From an uncultured bacterium (GTDB lineage: Bacteria; Bacillota; Clostridia; Lachnospirales; Lachnospiraceae): a DNA stretch of 64,000 nt. The notes beneath the pieces were generated by a model. It did not search any database. It had not been told where the DNA came from and saw only the letters and a program-made list of their open reading frames with translations. Shown piece by piece: positions 54,721 to 63,481 of the stretch; position 1 is the stretch's first letter; the number at the start of each line of letters is the position of its first letter. The position numbers and the translations under genes were made by a program. The stretch is from the NCBI GenBank assembly GCA_905215405.1, contig CAJMQE010000009.1, forward strand, positions 1-64,000, read 5' to 3'.

Positions 54721-55668
54721 TTATAACCCCTTTTCCTCAAAGTTTAGTCTTTCTTCTTCTATAACAAGCGGACGATTCATTACACGGGTATTAATACTCA
54801 TGATATATTCGCCGACCAGACCGATAAAGAATATCTGTACCGATCCGAGAAAACTTACCAGTATGATCAGTGGTGCCATACCAGCTGGGAAACGGCTCCA
54901 GAATACAAGTTTTAATATAAAGTAGATAATTCCGACAAGTATACTTGCGAAGGAACAGAATGCACCAAAGAATGTTGCAAGTCTGAGTCCGATCTTAGTG
55001 TAAGAAGTAAAACTGAGCATTGCTGCATCATATAAGGTATAGAAATTATTATGGGTCTTACCGGCTCTTCTCTGTGCCTGTGTATACTCAAGTTCCGTTC
55101 TCTTAAATCCAAGTTCACCAACGATACCTCTGATAAATGGAATTGGATCTTTTAAGTCCCTAAGTACTTTTACAAAAGATTTATCATACAGACCAAATCC
55201 CGTAAAATGCTCAATCTGTTCAGCAGAAGACATCTTCTTGATCATCTTGTAATAGACTGAACGAAGGAAATACATGATCTTGTTTTCCTTACTTGAAGTC
55301 TTGACTGCACAAACGATCTTATACCCTTCTTCCCACTTAGCAACCAGCTGTGGAATTACATCGATTGGATCCTGAAAATCAGCACAGACAGGAATCGTAC
55401 AATCTCCATCTGTATTCAGTATTCCATAGTAAGGTGAATTGAACTGGCCAAAGTTCTTGGCATTAAAGATAGCCTTGATCTTTGGATTTCCTTCACATAA
55501 AGCTCTCAATTTTACCCTGGTCGTATCAGATGATGCGTTATCTATAAAAAGGATATCGTAGTCATACTGAGGTAAATCTTTCTTAAACATTGCAATAAGT
55601 GCTTCGCTAAGAGGTACTACATTTTCTTCCTCGTTATAACAAGGAACCATGATACTAATCTTTTTCAT
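54721..55668 (-). CDS. GT2 polyprenyl-phosphate glycosyltransferase (GtrB/DPM1 type)
   Basis: GT-A family 2 enzyme with MVPCYNEEENV at 8-18, FIDNASSD near 46, the CADFQDP catalytic motif near 95 (DxQDP type) and QRRAGKTHNNFYTLYDAA near 200, followed by two C-terminal TM segments (about 230-255 and 262-290). This layout transfers a sugar from a nucleotide to polyprenyl phosphate at the inner face. With a GT-C protein and a flippase in the same operon it fits side-chain or repeat assembly outside the cell. Its ATG overlaps the reductase stop (TGATG). Confidence 0.92.
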   Translation of the reverse strand: MKKISIMVPCYNEEENVVPLSEALIAMFKKDLPQYDYDILFIDNASSDTTRVKLRALCEGNPKIKAIFNAKNFGQFNSPYYGILNTDGDCTIPVCADFQDPIDVIPQLVAKWEEGYKIVCAVKTSSKENKIMYFLRSVYYKMIKKMSSAEQIEHFTGFGLYDKSFVKVLRDLKDPIPFIRGIVGELGFKRTELEYTQAQRRAGKTHNNFYTLYDAAMLSFTSYTKIGLRLATFFGAFCSFASILVGIIYFILKLVFWSRFPAGMAPLIILVSFLGSVQIFFIGLVGEYIMSINTRVMNRPLVIEEERLNFEEKGL

Positions 55669-56585
55669 CAGTGATTCTCCTTATACCATTCAATCGTTTT
55701 TCTTATGCCTTCTTCAAACGAATACTGCGGTTCAAAGCCAACATCTTCTCTCAGATCGCTGATATCTGCACACAGATACATGACCTGTTTTTCTCCATAT
55801 GGTATTTCTCCAACACCAAGTTTGGCTGCTGGATCAATTGTATCCCTTATCACTTTGATATATTCAATCAGAGGCTGTGCATTTCCACTGCCGATACAGT
55901 ATGTCTTCCCTGACACACCTTTTTCCCCCAGCAGTACCATTGCATATCCGGCATCCATGGAATAAAGGAAATCCCACTTCTGTTCTCCCTTTGTCAGTGC
56001 AGGCTTCTCTCCATCTAACAATTTTCCGATTGTGCTCATGACCATTGTTCTATCTCCGTCATAAGGGCCATAAATACTCAGGATCCTTGTCCAGATATGT
56101 TCCATGCCTTTCTGTTCACAGGCGATGCGGCTCATCTGCCCTGCACACAGTTTTGCAATTCCATATCCGTTCTCTGGATTTGCAGGCACATCTGCATTGA
56201 GATTTCCTTCAAATCTTCCATATTCCGCCTGAGAGCCTGATCCAATAAATTTCTTACATCCAAGCTCTGCTGCTGCATCAACTGCATCCAGTGTATATTT
56301 CACATTGAGATTCTGTCCATGCATATTATTTCGACTGTTCCCAAATGTTCCATCCCATCCGAAGTGATAGAATACATCAAATGGACCTGTCGTCATATTT
56401 TTCAGTTCTGCCAGTGAATCCAGTCCACATTCAATCACTTTTACCAGTGGATGAACCGGAATACGGTCTTTTCTGGCTGAACCTGGTCTTACAACTGCAA
56501 CCGTTTCAACTCCACGGCTGATCAGATTCTGGATCAGTGCAATTCCGATCGATCCGGTCGGACCTGTAATAATAACTCTGTTCAT
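55668..56585 (-). CDS. NAD(P)-dependent sugar epimerase/reductase
   Basis: Extended short-chain dehydrogenase of 305 residues. Rossmann motif TGPTGSIG near 8-15, GSGSQAEYG near 116 and catalytic YGIAK near 143. In CDP-dideoxyhexose clusters this place is held by a C4 reductase (abequose or paratose synthase) or, in yersiniose clusters, by YerF, which reduces the aceto side chain. The preceding TPP gene favours a YerF-like role; a 4-keto reductase is the alternative. It overlaps the GT2 gene by one base. Confidence 0.82.
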   Translation of the reverse strand: MNRVIITGPTGSIGIALIQNLISRGVETVAVVRPGSARKDRIPVHPLVKVIECGLDSLAELKNMTTGPFDVFYHFGWDGTFGNSRNNMHGQNLNVKYTLDAVDAAAELGCKKFIGSGSQAEYGRFEGNLNADVPANPENGYGIAKLCAGQMSRIACEQKGMEHIWTRILSIYGPYDGDRTMVMSTIGKLLDGEKPALTKGEQKWDFLYSMDAGYAMVLLGEKGVSGKTYCIGSGNAQPLIEYIKVIRDTIDPAAKLGVGEIPYGEKQVMYLCADISDLREDVGFEPQYSFEEGIRKTIEWYKENH

Positions 56586-56618
56586 AACCTTTTCGCTTTC
56601 TACTTGTATTCCTGTTTC

Positions 56619-58484
56619 TTATGAAATAGGTTTGATGATCATGTTCTTATAGAATTCATCTCTGTCAAGGAATGGAGCAAGGTCTTCCAGTGGAGGTGAT
56701 ACCAGTGTTCCGTCTTCCAGTCTCTTTGTTGCTGATTTTGGTTCAAATTTCTGTTCTGTTGAAACAAAGATTTCGCAAATTGCAGGACCTGTTGTCTGCA
56801 GTGTAGCTTCAATCTTTTCATCCAGTTCCTCATTGCTCTTAATTGCATAATATGGATATCCATATGCAGGAGCAAGTTTTGACATATCAGGGAAACTAAG
56901 GTCTCCACTTTCTGGTCCGATACCGACAAAGTTCTTATTGAACAGATTTGTCTGTGTCTGTCTAATAGAATGATATCCCTGATTGTTAATTAAGAAGATC
57001 TTAATTGGCATCTTATGATGAATAATAGTCTGTAACTCCTGAATATTCATCTGGATGCTACCATCACCTGTTACAAGAATAATATCCTTTACATCATCAG
57101 AAATTCCACGTCCATAGAGAGCTTTGTCTCCATGTTCTCCAACGCAGGCACCAATTGCTGCAGGGAGATCATATCCCATGGATGCAATTGCTGAATTGAT
57201 GATAAATCTGGCATCTTTCTTAATGACATATGCATGACTGCCGACTACGCATGCAGAACCGTTTCCAACAACAGTTACCTGTCCCTGTGTTGTTCTGTCG
57301 CTGAGTTCCTTCATAAATGCATAGACATTTGTCAGATTCTTATCTTCGAAATGTTTCTTCATTACAACTGGATAATTCTTCTTCCAGTCTGCGCAGATCT
57401 GTAACCAATCTGCTTTATCAAATAACTTTCCGCCATTTAAATTCATGGCATCCAGCTTTGTATTCATTTTTTCAAGAAGTTCCTTTGCATCACCCCATAC
57501 AGGCATATCTACATGAAGTGTTGGTTTCTTCATTTCGTCCTGATCCACATCATTCATGATTACATAAGCTTCTCTTGCCCATGTCTTCCAGTTGTATCCG
57601 ACCTGACGAATGCTCAGTCTGTTACCTACTGAAAATACAAGATCACTGTTCTGGACTGCAAAATTACCAGCTCTGTCGCCCATAATTCCGCCACGGCCCG
57701 TATAAAGTGGATGTTCATCATAGATTGCATCAATGCTGTCCCATCCGGTAACGACAGGAATATTTAACTTGTCAGCCACTTTTTTGAAGCTTTCAAATCC
57801 TCCTGAAATTCTAACGCCATTGCCCACATAGAATACTGGTCTCTTCGCATCTCTGATCTTTTCAATGATTGTTGTAACATCCTCATCTTTGATATGTGGA
57901 GCCATCTGTACTTCATATTCAGCAGGATCAAATCCTTCCAGTTCATCTGTCTCTACAAAAAATCCCTGGAAATTTACCGGAATGTCTACCCAGCAAGGAC
58001 CTGGTCTGCCTGTTGTTGCAATATAAAATGCTTTTTCCAGGCAGTAACGGATCATCTTAGGATCAGTTACCATCTCTGCATATTTTGTCATTGCTTCCGC
58101 TGATTTCGTGATATCGAATTCCTGATCTCCCATTGCTCTGATATTGAGTCCTGTACTTCTTGCCGTTGTATCGTAACGTACCTGACCTGAGATTACCAGC
58201 ATTGGAATAGAATCAAGATATCCTCCGACAACACCTGTCATTGCATTTGTTCCACCTGGACCTGTTGTCACACAAAGTGCTGCGATCTTATTGTTGATTC
58301 TCGCATAAGCTTCTGCTGCGATTGCACAAGCCTGTTCATGGTGATTATACACACATGTAAGTCCTTCCTGATGACCAAGGCTGTCGTTTAAATGCATTGC
58401 ACCACCACCTGTTACTGTGAATGCATGTGTGATCCCGTGATCAACTAAAAATTGTGAAACATAATTGGAAACTTTAACTTTCAT
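56619..58484 (-). CDS. TPP-dependent acetolactate-synthase-like enzyme, YerE-like candidate
   Basis: 621 residues, three-domain TPP enzyme. Glu50 in VYNHHEQACA is the cofactor-activating residue, VTTGPGGTNAMTGVVGGYLDS near 73 is the PYR motif, the middle domain near 200-340 resembles the FAD/nucleotide domain of acetolactate synthases, and the TPP motif GDGS..INN runs at about 473-500. The C-terminal tail is 30 residues of DLAPFLDRDEFYKNM type. Genes for branched amino acids are absent here. Its place between rfbH and a reductase matches YerE, which adds an acetyl group from pyruvate to C4 of a CDP-3,6-dideoxyhexulose. Function is inferred from context. Confidence 0.85.
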   Translation of the reverse strand: MKVKVSNYVSQFLVDHGITHAFTVTGGGAMHLNDSLGHQEGLTCVYNHHEQACAIAAEAYARINNKIAALCVTTGPGGTNAMTGVVGGYLDSIPMLVISGQVRYDTTARSTGLNIRAMGDQEFDITKSAEAMTKYAEMVTDPKMIRYCLEKAFYIATTGRPGPCWVDIPVNFQGFFVETDELEGFDPAEYEVQMAPHIKDEDVTTIIEKIRDAKRPVFYVGNGVRISGGFESFKKVADKLNIPVVTGWDSIDAIYDEHPLYTGRGGIMGDRAGNFAVQNSDLVFSVGNRLSIRQVGYNWKTWAREAYVIMNDVDQDEMKKPTLHVDMPVWGDAKELLEKMNTKLDAMNLNGGKLFDKADWLQICADWKKNYPVVMKKHFEDKNLTNVYAFMKELSDRTTQGQVTVVGNGSACVVGSHAYVIKKDARFIINSAIASMGYDLPAAIGACVGEHGDKALYGRGISDDVKDIILVTGDGSIQMNIQELQTIIHHKMPIKIFLINNQGYHSIRQTQTNLFNKNFVGIGPESGDLSFPDMSKLAPAYGYPYYAIKSNEELDEKIEATLQTTGPAICEIFVSTEQKFEPKSATKRLEDGTLVSPPLEDLAPFLDRDEFYKNMIIKPIS

Positions 58485-58542
58485 TGAGAGTCCCTCCCGT
58501 AATAATAATAAAATCTATAAGCCATATTCCGGCTCTTTCCAG

Positions 58543-58616
58543 TTAAATGTACTTTTTTAATACGATATCTTACGTACTGGTATTGCCAGTTTATCGTATT
58601 AAAAAAGTACACTTAA
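58543..58616. other. Long hairpin between rfbH and the TPP gene
   Basis: 18-bp perfect arms (58549-58566 and 58593-58610) extended to 23 of 24 pairs; inner ACTGG/CCAGT. The arms contain T6 and A6 runs. No open frame. It may be an attenuator, an RNase III site or a small palindromic insertion. Confidence 0.75.
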
Positions 58617-58639
58617 CATCCTGTCCGTAAATATAAATT

Positions 58640-58668
58640 CATCAACCTGCCATAACGGCAGGCTGATG
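58640..58668 (-). terminator. Possible attenuator just after rfbH
   Basis: CATCA and CCTGCC pair with GGCAGG and TGATG (one mismatch), eight bases after the rfbH stop. The following tract is AT-rich with only short U runs, so termination may be partial. Confidence 0.5.
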
Positions 58669-58677
58669 AGTTAGGAT

Positions 58678-60018
58678 TTACTGAGCGTTTACTGCTTCAA
58701 TAATTGTATTTGCCATATAATCGATCATCTGGTCGTTCATACCTGGGTATACACCGATCCAGAATGTCTCATTCATGATCTTATCTGTATTTGTCAGATC
58801 TCCAACGATTCTATAGCCTTCACCTGTTGCACGCATTTCATCGAAGCAAGGATGTTTTGTAAGATTACCTGCAAATAACATTCTTGTCTGTACGCCTTTG
58901 TCTTCTACATACTGAACAACTGCGTTTCTGTCGATGCCTTCGCGACATGTGATAAGGAATCCGAACCAGCTTGGATTTGAGTTCTTGCATGGTTCTGGAA
59001 GAATCAGTTTATCTGCTACAACTGAAAGAGCTTCTTTCAGTCTGTTAAAGTTGTGTCTTCTTCTTTCAACGAAAGATGGGAATTTTTCAAGCTGTGCACA
59101 GCCTACAGCTGCCTGCATATCTGTTGCTTTCAGATTATATCCGAAATGTGAATATACATACTTGTGATCATATCCAAGTGGAAGTTCACCGTACTGTTTA
59201 TCAAATCTGTGTCCACAGAGGTTATCCTGACCTGATGGGCATACGCAGTCACGTCCCCAGTCTCTGAAGCTACGGATCAGCTTATTTAAAAGTGGGTTGT
59301 CTGTATAGACAGCTCCACCTTCGCCCATTGTCATATGATGAGGTGGGTAGAAGCTTGATGTTCCGATATCACCGATTGTACCTGTGAATCTTTCTTCGCC
59401 ATTGATTGTATATTTTGAACCAAGTGCATCACAGTTATCTTCTACTAACCATAAGTTGTGCTTGTCACAGAATTCTTTTACTGCGCCAAGATCAAATGGG
59501 TTACCAAGTGTATGAGCGATCATAACTGCTTTTGTTTTTTCTGAAAGAGCAGCTTCCAGTTTTGTTACATCGATGTTGTACTGTGGAATTGTTACATCAA
59601 CAAATACAGGAATAGCACCATACTGGATCATTGGAGTAACTGTTGTTGGGAAACCAGCTGCAACTGTGATCACTTCATCTCCTCTTTTGATCTGTCTTTC
59701 TTTTAACAGTGGAGATGTCAGTGCCATAAAAGCATTCAGGTTTGCTGAAGATCCTGAGTTCACTACGGAACAGTATCTTACGCCAAGATATTTGGCAAAA
59801 TCTTTTTCAAATTTTTCTGTATATCTTCCTGCTGTAAGCCAGAATTCAAGGGAACTGTCAACCAGGTTCACCATTTCTTCACTGCCATAATATCTGCTGG
59901 CATAAGGAATTCTGTCTCCTTCTTTGTATTTCTTCTGATTATGGAAGTGGTTGCAATACTCTGCAACTTCGGCTAAGATCTGTTCTTTAGCCTGATCTTC
60001 TGTCATATTTTCAAACAT
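58678..60018 (-). CDS. rfbH: CDP-4-dehydro-6-deoxyglucose 3-dehydrase (RfbH/DdhC, E1)
   Basis: PLP/PMP and [2Fe-2S] enzyme that removes the C3 hydroxyl. It has the aminotransferase fold but the usual PLP lysine is replaced: SFYPPHHMTMGEGG, His228, as in E1. The cluster cysteines CVCPSGQDNLC (C-x1-C-x7-C) are present, with an upstream Cys in VEDNCDALG. Start 60018 has GAAAGG upstream; eight more codons are open. Length 446 is normal. The flavin-iron-sulfur reductase DdhD (E3) that serves E1 in Yersinia is not in this window. Confidence 0.95.
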   Translation of the reverse strand: MFENMTEDQAKEQILAEVAEYCNHFHNQKKYKEGDRIPYASRYYGSEEMVNLVDSSLEFWLTAGRYTEKFEKDFAKYLGVRYCSVVNSGSSANLNAFMALTSPLLKERQIKRGDEVITVAAGFPTTVTPMIQYGAIPVFVDVTIPQYNIDVTKLEAALSEKTKAVMIAHTLGNPFDLGAVKEFCDKHNLWLVEDNCDALGSKYTINGEERFTGTIGDIGTSSFYPPHHMTMGEGGAVYTDNPLLNKLIRSFRDWGRDCVCPSGQDNLCGHRFDKQYGELPLGYDHKYVYSHFGYNLKATDMQAAVGCAQLEKFPSFVERRRHNFNRLKEALSVVADKLILPEPCKNSNPSWFGFLITCREGIDRNAVVQYVEDKGVQTRMLFAGNLTKHPCFDEMRATGEGYRIVGDLTNTDKIMNETFWIGVYPGMNDQMIDYMANTIIEAVNAQ

Positions 60019-60120
60019 AGTTTTTTCCTTTCGATCATTCATTATAATATGAATCTCATTTCTGAAATCTTTTGATTATAATAACCAGATCAACTCCGGT
60101 TAATTTCTAACTGGTTGTAA

Positions 60121-61170
60121 TTAATCCTGAAAAAATTCTTTGATCTGTGCATCCATGCAAGCTGTTACATCGCCATTTTCTGCATAGACTTTAGACCATT
60201 CTACTGATTTGGAAATGGCATCATCAAATGTCCATCTTGGCTTCCAGTCAAATGTTGTCTTTAACTTTGAGCAGTCAAGTTTCAGGAAGTTTGCCTCATG
60301 AGGGCCTCCGTCATATTTATTGATCCATTTCAGACCTTCGCCCCATTTACTGCAGAACGTATCTACAAGTGTTCCTGTTGTGATACAGTCTGATTCATCA
60401 GGTCCTACATTGTAGAATCCCTGATATTTCTTATCTTCATACTGCTTCATTGCGATCAAAAGATAAGCTGCAAGTGGTTCGAGCACATGCTGATAAGGTC
60501 TTGTTGAATGAGGATTACGTACTACGATATCCTCTTTCTTAATTGCTGCGCGTACACAGTCAGGAACAATTCTGTCATTAGCGAAATCGCCACCGCCGAT
60601 TACATTACCAGCTCTTGCTGTAGAAACTGCAAGTGGAAGTTCGTTAAAGAAAGAATTCTTATAACTGTGTGTTACGAGTTCAGAACATGACTTGCTGTTA
60701 GAATAAGGATCATAACCGTCAAGTGGTTCATTTTCCCTGTAGCCCCATGTCCATTCTTTATTTTCATAAACTTTATCCGTTGTAACATTTAAAAATGATT
60801 TCACACATGGATGCAGTCTGACACATTCACAGATGTTAACTGTTCCCATGACATTCGTCTCATAAGTATAAACAGGATCCTTGTAAGAATCTCTGACAAT
60901 TGGCTGTGCAGCCAGATGAAGAACGATTTCAGGCTGTGCTTCATCAAATACCGCTTTCAGCTTGTCCAGATCACGGACATCTCCAATTACGGAATTCATC
61001 TTATCTTCGACCTGACACATTGAGAAAAGGTTTGGATTCGTAGGTGCTTCCAGTGAATATCCTGTTACCTGTGCTCCTGCATTTACAAGAATTCTGCATA
61101 ACCAGGAACCTTTAAATCCAGTATGTCCTGTAATTAAAACTTTTTTACCTTTATAAAAACTCAAATCCAT
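60121..61170 (-). CDS. rfbG: CDP-glucose 4,6-dehydratase
   Basis: NAD-dependent short-chain enzyme forming CDP-4-keto-6-deoxyglucose. VLITGHTGFKGSWLCRIL near 10-27 is the family mark that separates it from dTDP-glucose dehydratases; TTDKVYEN near 130, YSNSK (Tyr and Lys) near 158 and ARAGNVIGGGD near 190 follow. 349 residues is normal. Between rfbF (15 bases away) and rfbH in pathway order. Confidence 0.96.
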   Translation of the reverse strand: MDLSFYKGKKVLITGHTGFKGSWLCRILVNAGAQVTGYSLEAPTNPNLFSMCQVEDKMNSVIGDVRDLDKLKAVFDEAQPEIVLHLAAQPIVRDSYKDPVYTYETNVMGTVNICECVRLHPCVKSFLNVTTDKVYENKEWTWGYRENEPLDGYDPYSNSKSCSELVTHSYKNSFFNELPLAVSTARAGNVIGGGDFANDRIVPDCVRAAIKKEDIVVRNPHSTRPYQHVLEPLAAYLLIAMKQYEDKKYQGFYNVGPDESDCITTGTLVDTFCSKWGEGLKWINKYDGGPHEANFLKLDCSKLKTTFDWKPRWTFDDAISKSVEWSKVYAENGDVTACMDAQIKEFFQD

Positions 61171-61185
61171 TGTTCTATGCTCCTA

Positions 61186-61962
61186 TTATTCCCATGATTT
61201 CCAAGGTGCTTTGCCAGATGCCCAGAGTTCTTCCAGTTTTTCCATTTCTCTCTTGGTATCCATGCACTGCCAGTAACCATTGTGCTGGTAAGCTTTCAGT
61301 TCACCCATGTTAGCAACTGCTTCAAGTGGTTCTTTTTCAAATACTGTTGTATCATCTTTGATATATTTGAAAATTTCTGGTTCAAGAACCATATAACCAG
61401 CATTGATTCTGCTTCCATCAGTATCCTGTTTTTCTCTGAATGAATTAATTGTGTTGTCATCAGCGATATCAAGAACACCAAATCTCTGTCCAACTGTTAC
61501 AGCTGTCATTGTAGCGATCTTTCCATGCTTCTTATGGAAGTCTACAAGGTCATTGATATTGACATCACAAACGCCATCACCATAAGTGAGCATAAATGTT
61601 TCATCACCTATGTAATCCTGGATTCTCTTAACTCGTCCACCAGTCATTGTATTCAGTCCTGTATCAACAAGTGTTACTTTCCAAGGTTCAGACATATTAT
61701 TATGGACTGTCATCTTACCACCATTTGTAAAATCAAATGTAACATCACTGTTATGAAGTGCGTAATCTGCAAACCACTCTTTTATCACGTACTGTTTGTA
61801 ACCACAGCAGATAACAAAATCATTATAACCATAATGAGAATACTCTTTCATGATATGCCAGAGAATTGGTTTGCCTCCTATCTCGATCATTGGCTTTGGT
61901 TTTAAATGACTTTCTTCACTGATTCGTGTACCGAATCCGCCTGCTAATATTACAACTTTCAT
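61186..61962 (-). CDS. rfbF: Glucose-1-phosphate cytidylyltransferase
   Basis: Makes CDP-glucose from CTP and glucose-1-phosphate, the entry to all CDP-deoxysugars. Signature ILAGGFGTRISEESHLKPKP with intact Arg and Lys at 5-25; TYGDGVCDVN near 128 has the metal Asp; GYWQCMDTKREMEKLE near the end is a family mark. 258 residues is normal. GGGAGGATCG precedes the ATG. First gene of the 14-gene glycan operon, with a leader of about 100 bases. Confidence 0.97.
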   Translation of the reverse strand: MKVVILAGGFGTRISEESHLKPKPMIEIGGKPILWHIMKEYSHYGYNDFVICCGYKQYVIKEWFADYALHNSDVTFDFTNGGKMTVHNNMSEPWKVTLVDTGLNTMTGGRVKRIQDYIGDETFMLTYGDGVCDVNINDLVDFHKKHGKIATMTAVTVGQRFGVLDIADDNTINSFREKQDTDGSRINAGYMVLEPEIFKYIKDDTTVFEKEPLEAVANMGELKAYQHNGYWQCMDTKREMEKLEELWASGKAPWKSWE

Positions 61963-62070
61963 TTCGATCCTCCCGAATATTAAATAATAAACTCATGCTT
62001 TGTAATATTAAGACATGTCTATGCGTATCAAGGCATTATCTCACATATTAAATGTTTACATATAATCCTA

Positions 62071-62099
62071 AATATACCATATTCTTATCTATTATGCAA
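62071..62099 (-). promoter_or_regulatory. Promoter of the glycan operon
   Basis: Minus-strand -35 TTGCAT (62099-62094), 17-base spacer, -10 TATATT (62076-62071). Confidence 0.65.
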
Positions 62100-62100
62100 A

Positions 62101-62129
62101 TTGTATTTTCTAGCAGAATATGATAGTAT
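62101..62129 (+). promoter_or_regulatory. Promoter of ugd
   Basis: -35 TTGTAT (62101-62106), 17-base spacer, -10 TAGTAT (62124-62129). Its -35 box is one base from the -35 box of the divergent glycan promoter. The leader holds a small TCGCAG/CTGCGA stem. Confidence 0.6.
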
Positions 62130-62203
62130 AGGGGAAACTAACGAAACGTGTCGCAGCGCCTGATTTTGTCTGCGATTGCAAAAGTTAAAGGAGTATAAAA
62201 AAA

Positions 62204-63388
62204 ATGAAAATAGCTATAGCTGGACTGGGATATGTTGGACTTTCCAACGCAATTCTGCTTTCCCAGCACAACCAGGTCTTTGCTGTCGATATTGTTGAAG
62301 AACGTGTAGAACAGATCAATGCCCGTAAATCTCCATTTGTCGACCAGGAAATTCAGGATTATCTGACCCATCACGATTTGGATCTGACTGCAACGACTGA
62401 TGTTGCTCTTGCTTATACCGATGCTGATTTCGTCATCATTTCCACACCGACCAACTATGATGAAAAGAAGAATTACTTTGATACTTCATCTGTTGAAGAC
62501 GTCATTGCTCTGGTATCTAAATATAATCCAAATGCAACGATTATTATCAAATCTACAATTCCAGTTGGATATACATATTCCATTCGTGAAAAAATGCATA
62601 ACAGCAAAATCATCTTTTCACCAGAATTTTTACGGGAAGGCAAAGCTCTCTATGATAATCTGTATCCATCCAGAATCATTGTCGGCTATCCGCCTGATGA
62701 TGAAGAACTGGCTCATGCTGCTCATACATTTGCCGAACTCTTGCAGGAAGGAGCTCTTAAGAAGGATATTCCTGTTCTCTTCACCGATCTGACAGAAGCC
62801 GAAGCCGTCAAGCTGTTCGCAAATTCTTATCTTGCGCTCCGTGTTTCCTTTTTTAACGAACTGGATACCTATGCAGATGTCAGAGGACTGAATACCAGAC
62901 AGATCATTGAAGGCATCGGACTGGACCCACGAATCGGAACGCATTACAATAATCCATCCTTTGGTTATGGTGGATATTGTCTGCCCAAGGATACCAAGCA
63001 GCTTCTTGCGAACTATGATAAAGTTCCACAGAATATCATCAATGCGATTGTTGAAGCAAACCGGACTAGAAAAGATTTTATTTCCGAACGAATCCTTGAG
63101 TCTCAGCCTCAGGTCGTAGGTCTTTATCGTCTTGCCATGAAAGCCAATTCCGATAACTATCGCCAAAGCTCCATCCTCGGTGTAATGGAACGAATCAAAG
63201 CACATGGCACGGAAGTCATTATTTACGAACCTTCTATTAAAGAAGATAAATTCTGCAATTCCAAAGTATATAAAGATCTTGATGAATTCAAAAAAGCTTC
63301 TGATATCATTGTAACAAACCGTTATGACAATGCTATTTCAGATGTTCGTTCAAAAGTCTACACAAGGGACATTTATTTTAGAGACTAG
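62204..63388 (+). CDS. ugd: UDP-glucose 6-dehydrogenase
   Basis: Oxidises UDP-glucose to UDP-glucuronate with two NAD+. N-terminal Rossmann motif IAGLGYVGLSNAILLSQ, then STPTNYD near 85, KSTIPVGYT near 120, FSPEFLREGKAL near 145 and the catalytic Cys in GYGGYCLPKDTKQL near 258. 394 residues matches the short, Ugd-type branch. AAAGGAG precedes the ATG. Divergent from the glycan operon through tightly packed promoters, it probably adds glucuronic acid, or a product of it, to the same polysaccharide. Confidence 0.95.
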   Translation: MKIAIAGLGYVGLSNAILLSQHNQVFAVDIVEERVEQINARKSPFVDQEIQDYLTHHDLDLTATTDVALAYTDADFVIISTPTNYDEKKNYFDTSSVEDVIALVSKYNPNATIIIKSTIPVGYTYSIREKMHNSKIIFSPEFLREGKALYDNLYPSRIIVGYPPDDEELAHAAHTFAELLQEGALKKDIPVLFTDLTEAEAVKLFANSYLALRVSFFNELDTYADVRGLNTRQIIEGIGLDPRIGTHYNNPSFGYGGYCLPKDTKQLLANYDKVPQNIINAIVEANRTRKDFISERILESQPQVVGLYRLAMKANSDNYRQSSILGVMERIKAHGTEVIIYEPSIKEDKFCNSKVYKDLDEFKKASDIIVTNRYDNAISDVRSKVYTRDIYFRD

Positions 63389-63423
63389 AATGTGAATTAA
63401 ACTGTTAGAGACATATGGCAGAT

Positions 63424-63469
63424 AAAAAAGAATACCCAGATGTGATGTTCACATCTGGGTATTCTTTTT
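63424..63469. terminator. Strong bidirectional terminator
   Basis: Perfect 20-bp stem with a 3-base loop and A/T tails on both sides, between ugd and the convergent Hpt gene. Confidence 0.92.
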
Positions 63470-63481
63470 CATTCCAGCTAT

